Source: an uncultured Actinomycetes bacterium (GTDB taxonomy: Bacteria; Actinomycetota; Actinomycetes; Nanopelagicales; Nanopelagicaceae). Taken from it: a stretch of DNA of 64,000 nucleotides. The stretch covers positions 1 to 64,000 of the forward strand of contig CAIPAI010000029.1 of NCBI GenBank assembly GCA_903863015.1, in the 5' to 3' direction. Shown here piece by piece: positions 1 to 8,160 of this stretch (its first letter is position 1; every line of letters starts with the position of its first letter). Below the pieces are notes generated by a model. It was not told the origin of the DNA, made no database searches, and saw only the letters and a program-made list of their open reading frames with translations. Position numbers and translations under genes: made by a program.

Positions 1-1
1 C

Positions 2-280
2 ACGAATATGGTGCGCTGGCTCGAAGAGGCTAAAGAAGCTGGATGCTTCGTCGTTGGACTTGATGCAGATGGGGATGTCTCACTTCCCAAATTCGATAAC
101 GGAAGTGATCCGCTTGTGGTTGTGGTGGGAAGCGAAGGAAAGGGATTGGGTCGTTTAGTCAGCGAAACCTGTGATTACATCCTCTCTATCCCGATGTCAG
201 GCGCGACCGAATCTCTCAACGCCGGAATTGCGTCTAGCGTCGTGCTCTATGCCATCAGCCAACAACGCGTGGCTCCTTAA
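2..280 (+). CDS. SpoU/TrmH-family RNA 2'-O-methyltransferase (C-terminal part)
   Basis: This is the C-terminal end (about 92 residues) of a SPOUT-superfamily rRNA/tRNA ribose 2'-O-methyltransferase; the reading frame is open at the left edge, so the gene starts outside the window. The knot motifs are visible: VVGSEGKGL (SPOUT motif 2) and [18 protein letters not shown] (motif 3, binding S-adenosylmethionine). The pattern best fits RlmB/TrmH-type enzymes that methylate a guanosine ribose in 23S rRNA, but without the N-terminal substrate-binding domain the exact target cannot be decided. Its stop overlaps the stop of the convergent membrane-protein gene. Confidence 0.85.
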   Translation, partial: TNMVRWLEEAKEAGCFVVGLDADGDVSLPKFDNGSDPLVVVVGSEGKGLGRLVSETCDYILSIPMSGATESLNAGIASSVVLYAISQQRVAP

Positions 281-1485
281 AAATACTTTTTGAGGAAGCT
301 CGGCACCATCTGTTTTATCCGGCGACGGATTTTCTTTCCCTGAGCAATTGGTGAGACCGCCAAAATTCCATCGGAAGATGCCGGCGATGCAACATGACGA
401 ATGGCTGGCGAAGAGAGATCGAGAGAATCAGCAATGATGTCGATGTTTGCCTTGAGCGAGATCGTGCGCGCCAATTGGTCGGGGTCTGTTTCATCAACTT
501 GATCGATGACCTCGTCGACAAATGCCGAGCCAGCTGCGCGCAATTCATCAGCAATGTCTTCTTTATCTCTGGCGGAATCATCACCGGAGAGTGATTTCAT
601 GCGATCTTTGATCGCAGCACTTGCACTTGCGAGTGCGCGAGCAATTTGTTGTGATGTCGCATCTGTCATTCCAGCATCATCTACCGATGTGTCAAAGAGC
701 GTGCGCGCTATTGAACGAATCTGCACCACAGTATGTTCGGCTGCCACACCACGTGAGTAGAGATCTTCAGCCTCGTCGACTTCTGCAGTAGGGAACCATT
801 TTGCGTATGAGCGAGCCTCCTGGGCTTGCGAACGCACCCCAGGAATTTCCTCAACAAGTAAGCGAGCCTTGGCTAACCAATCGCCGGCCTCTTGTTGGGT
901 GTAACCGTGCGCCACACCCGCAGCCATTTGATCAAGTAGTTCCGATGCTCGTCTACCAACTCGGCCAATTTGATCAATAGTTCTTCCAGCCGGCGTTTTG
1001 GGATGCGCAAAGTACGAGAAAACAATGGCAATACCGACTCCGATTAGGGTGCAGCTCATTCTTCTTATTGCGTTACTCTCACTGAGCCCTGGCCCGATAA
1101 CTATGAGAGCGGTAATCGGCACATTAAAACTAGCGATCTCTCCAAGGTGAATTGCGCGCGAGATGATGGCGCATAACACCACGGTCCCCAGAACTGTGAA
1201 GAAACCGAAACCCAGGAGTGTGGTGGAAAGGAGTGCGGTGCCCGCACCAATAGCGGTACCAAAAATTTGACCAAAGCCTTCACGGACAGATTTGTGGAGC
1301 GAGATCCGCACGGAGAGGGCCGCCGCGATGGCCGCCACCAATCCGCCATTGGCTACGACGAGGTCGCCTACTTCCCAAGCGACACCGGAAGCCAGGGCGG
1401 TGACGAGAGTCTTCTGAACCCAGGGGCGCCGGGAGACCACCAGGGTGACCAGGGATTTCCGGGTTCGCCGCCACCAATTACGCAT
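277..1485 (-). CDS. Aromatic acid exporter (ArAE/FUSC-like) membrane protein
   Basis: A 402-residue membrane protein. The N-terminal ~160 residues hold several hydrophobic segments of the ArAE_1/FUSC type, with a typical beginning (about residues 24-60) in which a conserved [11 protein letters not shown] follows the first membrane hairpin. The C-terminal ~230 residues are soluble and helical, as in cytosolic tails of aromatic-acid exporter family proteins. A role in exporting small aromatic or anionic compounds is inferred from family only. The start ATG has a TACAAT hexamer six bases upstream, suggesting a leaderless transcript. It runs convergently into the SpoU methyltransferase gene with a 4-base overlap of stops. 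Confidence 0.7.
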   Translation of the reverse strand: MRNWWRRTRKSLVTLVVSRRPWVQKTLVTALASGVAWEVGDLVVANGGLVAAIAAALSVRISLHKSVREGFGQIFGTAIGAGTALLSTTLLGFGFFTVLGTVVLCAIISRAIHLGEIASFNVPITALIVIGPGLSESNAIRRMSCTLIGVGIAIVFSYFAHPKTPAGRTIDQIGRVGRRASELLDQMAAGVAHGYTQQEAGDWLAKARLLVEEIPGVRSQAQEARSYAKWFPTAEVDEAEDLYSRGVAAEHTVVQIRSIARTLFDTSVDDAGMTDATSQQIARALASASAAIKDRMKSLSGDDSARDKEDIADELRAAGSAFVDEVIDQVDETDPDQLARTISLKANIDIIADSLDLSSPAIRHVASPASSDGILAVSPIAQGKKIRRRIKQMVPSFLKKYF

Positions 1486-1491
1486 GATTTG

Positions 1492-1497
1492 ATTGTA
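1492..1497 (-). promoter_or_regulatory. -10 hexamer of leaderless ArAE gene
   Basis: TACAAT lies exactly six bases upstream of the ATG at 1485 on the minus strand, which would put the transcription start at the start codon. No Shine-Dalgarno sequence is visible. Confidence 0.55.
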
Positions 1498-1624
1498 GGG
1501 CGGGGATTACGCGCGTGGGATGGATAGCCTCTGCGCCTGGCGGATAAGAACTCTTAAGTAATTTTCCTACCCTCACTCTAAGCAGATTCCCGAACCGCGT
1601 AAGCGGAGTACTTGGAGGTCCTTG

Positions 1625-3097
1625 ATGGGTAAGAAGATCGCAATTGTGGGTGCCGGCTTTGCTGGCCTTGCATCAGCCAAAGTTTTGACCGAGTTCGGTC
1701 ATGATGTTCACGTTTTTGAGAAAGACTCCGAAGTAGGTGGCGTGTGGACGACTTCGCGTCGTTACCCCGGTTTGGGAACGCAGAATGTGCGCAGTACATA
1801 TGCGCTGAGTGATTATCCCTATCCAAAGGGCACCCCCGAGTGGCCAACCGGTGAGCAAGTACAGAAGTACATGGCTGGCTATGTCAATAACTTCAAGTTC
1901 GGCAACAAGATTTCGCTTAACACCGAAGTGAAGAGCGCAAAGCAGAATGCCGATGGTTCTTGGACACTCAACACTTCATCAAATGGTGTAGAAAATACGC
2001 AGAACTTCGACTACCTCATTGTCGCTAATGGCATCTTCTGCGATCCCTTCGTCCCAACATGGGAAGGCGCGGACGCCTTCAAGGCAGCTGGCGGAAAGAT
2101 CATGCACACCGTGGACTTCCATAATCTTGAAGATGTGCGTGGCAAGAACGTTGTCGTGGTTGGTTACGGCAAGTCGTCTTGTGATGTGGCAAATGAAACG
2201 GTGGGTGTAGCCAAGAACACCACGATTGTTGCGCGTCACATCATTTGGAAGGTGCCTAAGAAGTTTAAGAACGTGCTTAATTATAAGATGCTCTTACTTA
2301 CACGCATGGGTGAAGCGCTCTTCCCCTATATCGAGTTAAAAGGCTTTGAAAAGTTCTTGCATGGCAAGGGCAAGAAGGTCAGTGGTGGAATGCTCGGTAG
2401 TGTCCAAGGTGTTATCGAGGGGCAATTTAAGTTAGAGAAGCTCGATCTCCATCCACATAATGGCCTCGACACCATTGTGCGAAGCACCGTCTCGCTTGCG
2501 TCAGATGGATTCTTCGACAAGGTCGAAGCAGGAACCCTCAAGGTTGAACGCGACACTGAGATCGTGCGCATGGAAGCTGGCAAAGTCCACCTTGCTAACG
2601 GTAAGACCGTCGATGCCGATTACATCATTTGCGGTACCGGTTTCCATCAACGCGTCCAATTCCTAGAAGATTCTGTGATGGCACGGATTAACGATGAGCG
2701 CGGGAACTTCCGTCTCTATCGCCAACTACTTCCACTTGATGTTCCAAACCTTGCGTTTAATGGCTATAACTCATCTTTCTTTAGCCAATTGAATGCCGAG
2801 ATGGGCGCTGTCTGGATTGGTGGCTACCTTGCCGGTGCCATCAAACTTCCTCCACATGATGTGATGCTCAAGCACATTGATAAGCGCCTTGCGTGGATGG
2901 AGAAGCGTACGGAGAACAAGCATGCTCGTGGAACAAACATCATTCCATTCTCGGTTCACAACATTGACGAACTGCTCGACGATATGAATTTGAGCATTGG
3001 CGCGATGAAGCGTTTCAACGAATGGTCATTCCCAATCAATCCCAAGAACTACGCGAAGATTGGTCCACAGCTTCGCAAGCGTCTAGGAATCAAGTAA
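1625..3097 (+). CDS. Flavin-containing monooxygenase-like FAD/NAD(P) oxidoreductase
   Basis: A 490-residue flavoprotein of the FMO / class B monooxygenase group. The FAD-binding GxGxxG is at residues 9-14 (GAGFAG) followed by an acidic strand end (VFEKD), and a second dinucleotide-binding motif VVGYGKSSCDVA sits near residues 180-191. The FxGxxxH fingerprint of FMOs and Baeyer-Villiger enzymes is degenerate (MHTVDFHN), so the reaction is uncertain; oxygenation of an N, S or carbonyl group of a small molecule is the family expectation. The ATG at 1625 is preferred over the TTG at 1622 because GGAGG lies six bases before it. It is followed by a strong hairpin and faces an SDR gene. Confidence 0.8.
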   Translation: MGKKIAIVGAGFAGLASAKVLTEFGHDVHVFEKDSEVGGVWTTSRRYPGLGTQNVRSTYALSDYPYPKGTPEWPTGEQVQKYMAGYVNNFKFGNKISLNTEVKSAKQNADGSWTLNTSSNGVENTQNFDYLIVANGIFCDPFVPTWEGADAFKAAGGKIMHTVDFHNLEDVRGKNVVVVGYGKSSCDVANETVGVAKNTTIVARHIIWKVPKKFKNVLNYKMLLLTRMGEALFPYIELKGFEKFLHGKGKKVSGGMLGSVQGVIEGQFKLEKLDLHPHNGLDTIVRSTVSLASDGFFDKVEAGTLKVERDTEIVRMEAGKVHLANGKTVDADYIICGTGFHQRVQFLEDSVMARINDERGNFRLYRQLLPLDVPNLAFNGYNSSFFSQLNAEMGAVWIGGYLAGAIKLPPHDVMLKHIDKRLAWMEKRTENKHARGTNIIPFSVHNIDELLDDMNLSIGAMKRFNEWSFPINPKNYAKIGPQLRKRLGIK

Positions 3098-3115
3098 GAA
3101 ATTTTCAAGGAGGAA

Positions 3116-3151
3116 AAGAAGAGGGGCTCTCATATGAGAGCCCCTCTTCTT
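3116..3151. terminator. Bidirectional hairpin terminator, 36-bp perfect palindrome
   Basis: The 36 bases form a perfect palindrome centred between 3133 and 3134 (core CTCATATGAG), with A-rich and T-rich ends on both sides, between the convergent FMO and SDR genes. It can terminate transcription from either side. Confidence 0.85.
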
Positions 3152-3162
3152 ACTTTTACTAA

Positions 3163-3957
3163 TTACTCCATCAGGAGTGGTATCGCTGGTACCGCTTGCT
3201 CGGGACCCATTGCTGAGTAGCCACCATCGGCAGCCCAATCAGCGCCAGTGACCACAGAAGCCTTATCGCTGCAAAGGAAGGAGATCACATTGGCTACTTC
3301 CTCGGGATCTCCCACGCGTCCGGTGAGATGGAAAGGGGCAGCGACTCGATCTGTTTTTGCGCGATCGCCCTTGGAGAGCATGTCCATGATCGCTGACCAA
3401 GTCCAACCTGGCGAGACAGAATTAACGCGAATTTTGTCAGGTGCATAATCCATAGCCATGTTTTTGGTGAGTTGCACAATCGCAGCTTTACTCACTGGGT
3501 AAGTCCAGCGACCAATCTGAGCAACGCTTGATGAAATGCTGGTGAGGTTCACGATAGCGCCGCCACCTTGTTTAGCCATGTGAGGTCGTACTGCAGCCCC
3601 CAACATTGCGGTACTGGCTACGTTTACGTTCAAAGTATTGAGCCACTGGGCACGGGTGCTATCTGCACCGCCGTCATCGTAAGTGCATGCGAGATTGACG
3701 AGGATGTCGATGTGGCCCCAAGACTTCGCGGCATCGCTGACAACTCTTTCGATGGCGGCATCGTCGGTGATGTCGGCATGTATAAAAGTGGCGCCACTCT
3801 TCTTGGCAGCGGCCGCGCCGGTCTCTTCATTGATCTCAATGATGAGCACTTTGGCGCCGTCAGCCACGAGCGTGCGAGCCACGGCCTCTCCAAAGAGGGT
3901 GCCGCCTCCGGTGACAATTGCGGTCTTTCCAGAGAGTGGATGGGCGGTTGAACTCAT
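3163..3957 (-). CDS. Short-chain dehydrogenase/reductase (SDR)
   Basis: A 264-residue classical SDR with a Rossmann fold. The cofactor motif TGGGTLFG is at residues 16-23, the NNAG element is changed to NLA near residues 88-90, the catalytic serine lies in SISSS (about 140-144), and the YxxxK pair is Y153/K157. The acidic residue at the end of strand 2 (IIEINEE) suggests NAD rather than NADP. Substrate is unknown. Translation starts at an ATG preceded by AAGGAGC. It is divergent from an AraC-family regulator, with a large inverted repeat between them, so that regulator may control it. The adjacent FMO may belong to the same metabolic function, but this is only proximity. Confidence 0.85.
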   Translation of the reverse strand: MSSTAHPLSGKTAIVTGGGTLFGEAVARTLVADGAKVLIIEINEETGAAAAKKSGATFIHADITDDAAIERVVSDAAKSWGHIDILVNLACTYDDGGADSTRAQWLNTLNVNVASTAMLGAAVRPHMAKQGGGAIVNLTSISSSVAQIGRWTYPVSKAAIVQLTKNMAMDYAPDKIRVNSVSPGWTWSAIMDMLSKGDRAKTDRVAAPFHLTGRVGDPEEVANVISFLCSDKASVVTGADWAADGGYSAMGPEQAVPAIPLLME

Positions 3958-4003
3958 AAGGCTCCTTCGGTCTGGGATTGGCTCTGGGAACAGTCAGACG
4001 TTA

Positions 4004-4048
4004 GATAGCCCCGTGCGATTCAGGTGTCCTCGGCACGCACGGGCTATC
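4004..4048. promoter_or_regulatory. Long inverted repeat between SDR and AraC-family genes
   Basis: GATAGCCCCGTGCG (4004-4017) is repeated in inverted orientation as CGCACGGGCTATC (4036-4048), identical except for one extra C, with an 18-base spacer. It lies in the upstream region of the SDR gene and just before the AraC gene, so it may be an operator or an mRNA hairpin in the SDR leader. Confidence 0.5.
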
Positions 4049-4136
4049 CATCTAGCGCACTCTTTGCCAGCCTAACCCCTTGACACCCATTCTGAGCAGG
4101 GCAAACTGGAGCACCTGTCTAGGAAGGAGTGGGGAC

Positions 4137-5114
4137 ATGGCTGCCGTCGCTGAGCTACTGCGCGAACATAATCTCTTCCGTACCCAAAACCTTGATGAAG
4201 CGCGCGAGCAAGTAGCGCGAGTCTTCTGCCCGCATGGATTGACCACTACTTCTGCTGATCAAAAACTAGACACCGTACATAACCGAGTAACTCTCGGCGA
4301 CGTGACTCTCAATTACTTGGATTACGGCGCAGATGTTCATATCACCCCAGGAGAGTTGCACTCCTTCTACCTTATTCAAATGCCACTCGCTGGTAGCGCC
4401 GAAATTCATTCCGGAAAAGAGAGCATCCATTCAGATACCTCGTTGGCATCGATTCCTAATCCACTCGAGAAACTCGACATGGTGTGGCATACAGGAAATC
4501 CGCAACTACTTGTGTACATCAGCCGTATTACATTGGAAGAACGACTTGAAGATTTGATTGGTCGTGAACTCCAGGCGCCCGTCAGATTTGATTTGGGAAT
4601 GGATCTCACCACTCCGCAAGCGCGCAGTTGGCGCACATTGGTCGACACACTTGTCACAGATGTTGATCGCGGCGGGCTCACAATGCACGCGGGAGTGCGC
4701 GATCAATTCCAAGATTTGATCATTAGCGGTTTGTTACTCTCGCAACGCCATAATTACAGCGATTCCATCGGAAGCCGTGTAGAACCAGCAGCACCTCGAA
4801 GTGTGCGCATGGCGATTCAAGCTTGCGAAGCATCACCACAAGAGCCGCTCACCGTCACTGACATGGCGCGCGTTGCTGGCGTGAGTATTCGCAGTTTGCA
4901 AGATGGCTTCAAGAGATATGTGGGTATGAGTCCTACCGAGTACTTGCGAGATGTGCGACTGAATCGAGTACGTGAGGACTTGCTTTCGGAGCGAGCCCAG
5001 AGCACCTCGATCGCCGATATTGCCTTCTCGTGGGGCTTCACGCACTTGGGGCGCTTTGCTAAGACCTATCACGATCGTTTCGGAGAATTACCTTCGGAGA
5101 CACTCCGCCGGTAG
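4137..5114 (+). CDS. AraC-family transcriptional regulator
   Basis: A 325-residue regulator. The N-terminal ~200 residues resemble the AraC-binding-like domain (cupin-like, PF14525 type) that senses small ligands; the last ~100 residues carry the double helix-turn-helix (VTDMARVAGVSIRSLQDGF, then SIADIAFSWGFTHLGRFA) with the typical end YHDRFGELPSETLRR. The ATG at 4137 is chosen because AGGAAGGAG ends seven bases before it; an upstream ATG at 4080 has no such site. It is divergent from the SDR gene and lies upstream of tRNA-Thr and the kynureninase operon, so either aromatic-related unit could be its target. A TTGACA at 4080-4085 may be its -35. Confidence 0.85.
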   Translation: MAAVAELLREHNLFRTQNLDEAREQVARVFCPHGLTTTSADQKLDTVHNRVTLGDVTLNYLDYGADVHITPGELHSFYLIQMPLAGSAEIHSGKESIHSDTSLASIPNPLEKLDMVWHTGNPQLLVYISRITLEERLEDLIGRELQAPVRFDLGMDLTTPQARSWRTLVDTLVTDVDRGGLTMHAGVRDQFQDLIISGLLLSQRHNYSDSIGSRVEPAAPRSVRMAIQACEASPQEPLTVTDMARVAGVSIRSLQDGFKRYVGMSPTEYLRDVRLNRVREDLLSERAQSTSIADIAFSWGFTHLGRFAKTYHDRFGELPSETLRR

Positions 5115-5167
5115 CCAGATTTCACCTCGTTGGCATCCGATGACATACTTACCCCGTTGTACACCGT

Positions 5168-5182
5168 GTCCAGTTTCTGGAC
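5168..5182 (+). terminator. Short hairpin before tRNA-Thr
   Basis: GTCCAG-TTT-CTGGAC forms a perfect 6-bp stem ending four bases before tRNA-Thr and 54 bases after the AraC gene. There is no T-tract, so it could be a weak terminator, a processing signal or an operator. Confidence 0.3.
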
Positions 5183-5185
5183 CAA

Positions 5186-5258
5186 GCCGACCTGGCGCAA
5201 TTGGTAGCGCACCGCACTTGTAATGCGGGGGTTAGGGGTTCGAGTCCCCTGGTCGGCC
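5186..5258 (+). tRNA. tRNA-Thr (anticodon TGT)
   Basis: A 73-base cloverleaf: acceptor GCCGACC pairs with GGTCGGC, D-arm GCGC/GCGC, anticodon stem CCGCA/TGCGG with loop CTTGTAA, T-arm AGGGG-TTCGAGT-CCCCT. The anticodon TGT is at 5219-5221. CCA is not fully encoded. Confidence 0.95.
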
Positions 5259-5296
5259 CCACTTTTCCTTCCTACTCCATATGGCGAAACCTCAGA

Positions 5297-5302
5297 TACG
5301 CT
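5297..5302 (+). promoter_or_regulatory. -10 hexamer of leaderless kynU
   Basis: TACGCT lies seven bases before the kynureninase ATG, with no Shine-Dalgarno sequence, which suggests a leaderless transcript starting the kynurenine operon. Confidence 0.5.
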
Positions 5303-5309
5303 TGCGCCC

Positions 5310-6569
5310 ATGTCTGCCCTGGAACGTAGTTACGCGGAGCATTTAGATCGCGAAGATTCGTTGGCGCATTTTCGTGAGCGCTTTTACATTGCCGATCCTG
5401 AAGTCTGCTATCTCGACGGCAACTCACTCGGACGCCTTCCACTTCATACCATCGACGTCATCAACGAATTAATGCTGAAAGAGTGGGGAGGCGAAGTTGT
5501 TGATGGCTGGCATCACTGGTTAGACGAATCCCAAAGTACTGGCGACTTGATCGGCCGCGCAGCTTTAGGTGCCGCTGCCGGCCAGGTACTTGCCACCGAT
5601 ACAACCTCAGTGAATTTCTACCAACTGGCTACCGCGGCAATTAAGGCGCGGCCAGGTAGAACTACGGTGATCACTGACGAGTCAAACTTTCCGACCGACC
5701 GCTATATCTTGCAAGGATTAGCGAAAGAGCACGGTTTGAATCTCGTCATCATCCCAAACTCGGATGATGAGCTCATCACTTCAGAAAAGTTAAAGCCATT
5801 ACTCAATGACGACGTGGCACTCGTAACTTTCCAGGTCGTGCAATATCGCGCAGGCGCTCGCAACAATGTCAGAGAACTTACGGAGTTAATTCATTCGTGT
5901 GGTGCTATTGCACTCTGGGATGCTTCGCACTCTGTGGGATCGGTTGCGATGAATTATGATGCAGATGGCGTTGATATTTCAGTGGGTTGTACTTACAAAT
6001 ATGGAAATGCTGGGCCTGGAGCACCTGGCTGGCTCTATGTCAGTAAGAAAATGCAATCGGAGTTGCAAGTACCTATCCAGGGATGGTTTGCGCAAGCGAA
6101 TCAATTCGGAATGGGACCTAAGTTTGATCGCGCTGATGGCATCAAGGGATTTCAAATTGCCACACCTCCTATCTTTGGATTACGCAGCATCCAATCTTCA
6201 TTCGGCATGATGGAAGAGGCTGGTATCGCGGCGATTGAAGCCAAGTGCGCCAAGGGAACCGAAATGATGATTGCCCTTTTTGACGGCTGGCTGCGCGAAC
6301 TAGGTTTTGAATTAGGGACTCCACGGGACCCCTCGCGACGCGGTGGCCACGTCTCACTGCTTCATCCAGATGCATTCCAAATATCGGTTGCTATGCGCAC
6401 TTTGGCGAAAGTGATCCCCGATTTCAGAAATCCAAACGCCATCCGCTTAGCGATCTCTCCGCTTCCCACTTCCTATGTCGAAGTGTGGGATGGATTTGCC
6501 CGTCTGCGTGATTTGGTGGCGAGTGGGGAGTTCACAAAGGTGAGTACTTCTGGAGCGAAGGTTCTCTAG
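5310..6569 (+). CDS. kynU: Kynureninase
   Basis: A 419-residue PLP enzyme that cleaves L-kynurenine to anthranilate and alanine in the cytosol. Family hallmarks are the N-terminal YLDGNSLGRLP, the PLP lysine at about K230 in CTYKYGNAGPGAPGW, and the conserved WFA...F.MGPKFDRADGIKGFQIATPPI region. The length matches bacterial kynureninases. The start at 5310 matches family length; the longer open frame would run through the tRNA-Thr gene. Four bases separate it from a 2-aminobenzoate-CoA-ligase-like gene and a formamidase-like gene follows, so the three probably form one operon for using N-formylkynurenine or kynurenine. Confidence 0.92.
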   Translation: MSALERSYAEHLDREDSLAHFRERFYIADPEVCYLDGNSLGRLPLHTIDVINELMLKEWGGEVVDGWHHWLDESQSTGDLIGRAALGAAAGQVLATDTTSVNFYQLATAAIKARPGRTTVITDESNFPTDRYILQGLAKEHGLNLVIIPNSDDELITSEKLKPLLNDDVALVTFQVVQYRAGARNNVRELTELIHSCGAIALWDASHSVGSVAMNYDADGVDISVGCTYKYGNAGPGAPGWLYVSKKMQSELQVPIQGWFAQANQFGMGPKFDRADGIKGFQIATPPIFGLRSIQSSFGMMEEAGIAAIEAKCAKGTEMMIALFDGWLRELGFELGTPRDPSRRGGHVSLLHPDAFQISVAMRTLAKVIPDFRNPNAIRLAISPLPTSYVEVWDGFARLRDLVASGEFTKVSTSGAKVL

Positions 6570-6573
6570 AGAG

Positions 6574-8160
6574 ATGATTCGCTCTGCTCATATCGATACC
6601 TTCACGCGCGACAATTTGCCTCCGCTGGATCTTTGGCCTGAGCTGATCAATATTCCTGCCTATCCGCAACGACTCAACGCCAGCGTGGAATTGCTTGATC
6701 GCACCATTGATTTAGTGGGTCGGGAGAAGATCGCACTCATCGCTCCGGAGGGTGAAGTCACATACGGAGCATTACTCGATCAAGTTAAAGCATTAGCCCG
6801 GTACTTTGAAAGCGCGGGAGTACAAGCGGGCAATCGCGTCCTTTTACGCGGTCCCAACAACGCATCGGTAGTGGCGATCTGGTTTGCCTTGCTTCGCATC
6901 GGCGCTGTGGTGGTTACGACGATCCATTTACAACGCACTGGTGAATTAGAAAAGATCGTTGATATTGCCTCAGTGCAATTTGCTTGTGTGGATCATCGCT
7001 TTACCGAGGATTGGAATGCGGTCACGCACTTCAAGGGCAAAACTTTTGTTTACGGCGCGGGGGATGCTGATGATCTCCTGCAGATCGCGGCAACTCATGC
7101 AGGTGAGCACACACCATGTGATACCTCCTCTGACGATGTAAGCCTGCTGGCTTTCACGTCAGGGTCAACCGGTCTGCCTAAAGCGACGATGCACTTCCAT
7201 CGAGACATTTTGGCAATTGCAGATACGTTTTCGGCCCATGTGTTGCGGCCTTCCAGTGCAGATATCTTCGCCGGTTCGCCTCCGCTCGCATTTACCTTTG
7301 GCCTCGGCGCCCTGGTGATCTTTCCTTTCCGGGTTGGGGCAACCAGTGTGCTTCTCGAGGGAGCACCACCGCCGGTCTTGCTGGAGCAAATCGCGAAACA
7401 TCGAGTCACCACGCTCTTTACGGCTCCCACCGCATACCGAGCGATGCTCTCTCACTTAGAAGAGAAGTCGTTTCCGTCGCTGCACACCTGCGTCTCTGCG
7501 GGAGAACATCTACCGAAGAGCACGTGGGAAGCGTGGAATCGCGCAACAGGCATCCGCATTATTGATGGCATCGGCGCTACCGAGATGCTGCATATCTTTA
7601 TCTCGGCAGCAGGCGATGAAATCATTCCGGGAATGACCGGAAAAGTGGTGCCAGGCTACGAGGCGATAGTTGTCGATGAGGAGTTGCGCGTAGTGGCGGA
7701 CGGCGAGATAGGACGCCTGGCAGTCAAAGGGCCAACTGGATGTCGCTACCTACATGATGACCGCCAGCGCAATTATGTTGAAGGGGGCTGGAATCTCACC
7801 GGCGATCTCTACATCAAACATTCGAACGGTTACTTTCAATACCAATCTCGGTCGGATGACATGATTATTTCGAGTGGCTACAACGTGGCCGCGCCTGAAG
7901 TTGAAAATGCGCTACTGCTCCATCCATCTGTAGCTGAGTGCGCTGTGGTGGGTGTGCCCGACGAAGAGCGCGGAATGGTGGTCGCTGCGTACGTCGTCTT
8001 GAAGAGTGAGTTTGCGGGGAGTGATCAACTGCGCAAAGAACTGCAAGATCACGTTAAAGAGACCATCGTGCCTTTTAAATATCCTAGGGTTTTAGAATTT
8101 GTGGAAACGCTACCTAAAACTACAACGGGAAAACTTCAACGCTTCAGACTCAAATCATGA
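6574..8160 (+). CDS. 2-aminobenzoate-CoA ligase-like acyl-CoA synthetase
   Basis: A 528-residue AMP-forming acid-CoA ligase of the benzoate/2-aminobenzoate-CoA ligase group. The N-terminus (AHIDTFTRDNLPPLDLWPEL) matches that subgroup. The ATP-binding loop TSGSTGLPKATMHFH is near residues 194-208, GIGATEMLHIFIS is the subgroup form of motif A5, NLTGDLY is the hinge-region aspartate motif, and the C-terminal catalytic lysine is in PKTTTGKLQR. Its likely job is to activate the anthranilate produced by kynureninase, encoded four bases upstream, to anthraniloyl-CoA. Benzoate or salicylate are alternative substrates. No oxygenase or reductase for anthraniloyl-CoA is encoded next to it. Confidence 0.82.
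   Translation: MIRSAHIDTFTRDNLPPLDLWPELINIPAYPQRLNASVELLDRTIDLVGREKIALIAPEGEVTYGALLDQVKALARYFESAGVQAGNRVLLRGPNNASVVAIWFALLRIGAVVVTTIHLQRTGELEKIVDIASVQFACVDHRFTEDWNAVTHFKGKTFVYGAGDADDLLQIAATHAGEHTPCDTSSDDVSLLAFTSGSTGLPKATMHFHRDILAIADTFSAHVLRPSSADIFAGSPPLAFTFGLGALVIFPFRVGATSVLLEGAPPPVLLEQIAKHRVTTLFTAPTAYRAMLSHLEEKSFPSLHTCVSAGEHLPKSTWEAWNRATGIRIIDGIGATEMLHIFISAAGDEIIPGMTGKVVPGYEAIVVDEELRVVADGEIGRLAVKGPTGCRYLHDDRQRNYVEGGWNLTGDLYIKHSNGYFQYQSRSDDMIISSGYNVAAPEVENALLLHPSVAECAVVGVPDEERGMVVAAYVVLKSEFAGSDQLRKELQDHVKETIVPFKYPRVLEFVETLPKTTTGKLQRFRLKS

Noticed and set aside
5223-5309. Longer N-terminus for kynureninase
   Set aside because: The extension is translated from the 3' half of tRNA-Thr and does not match the family.
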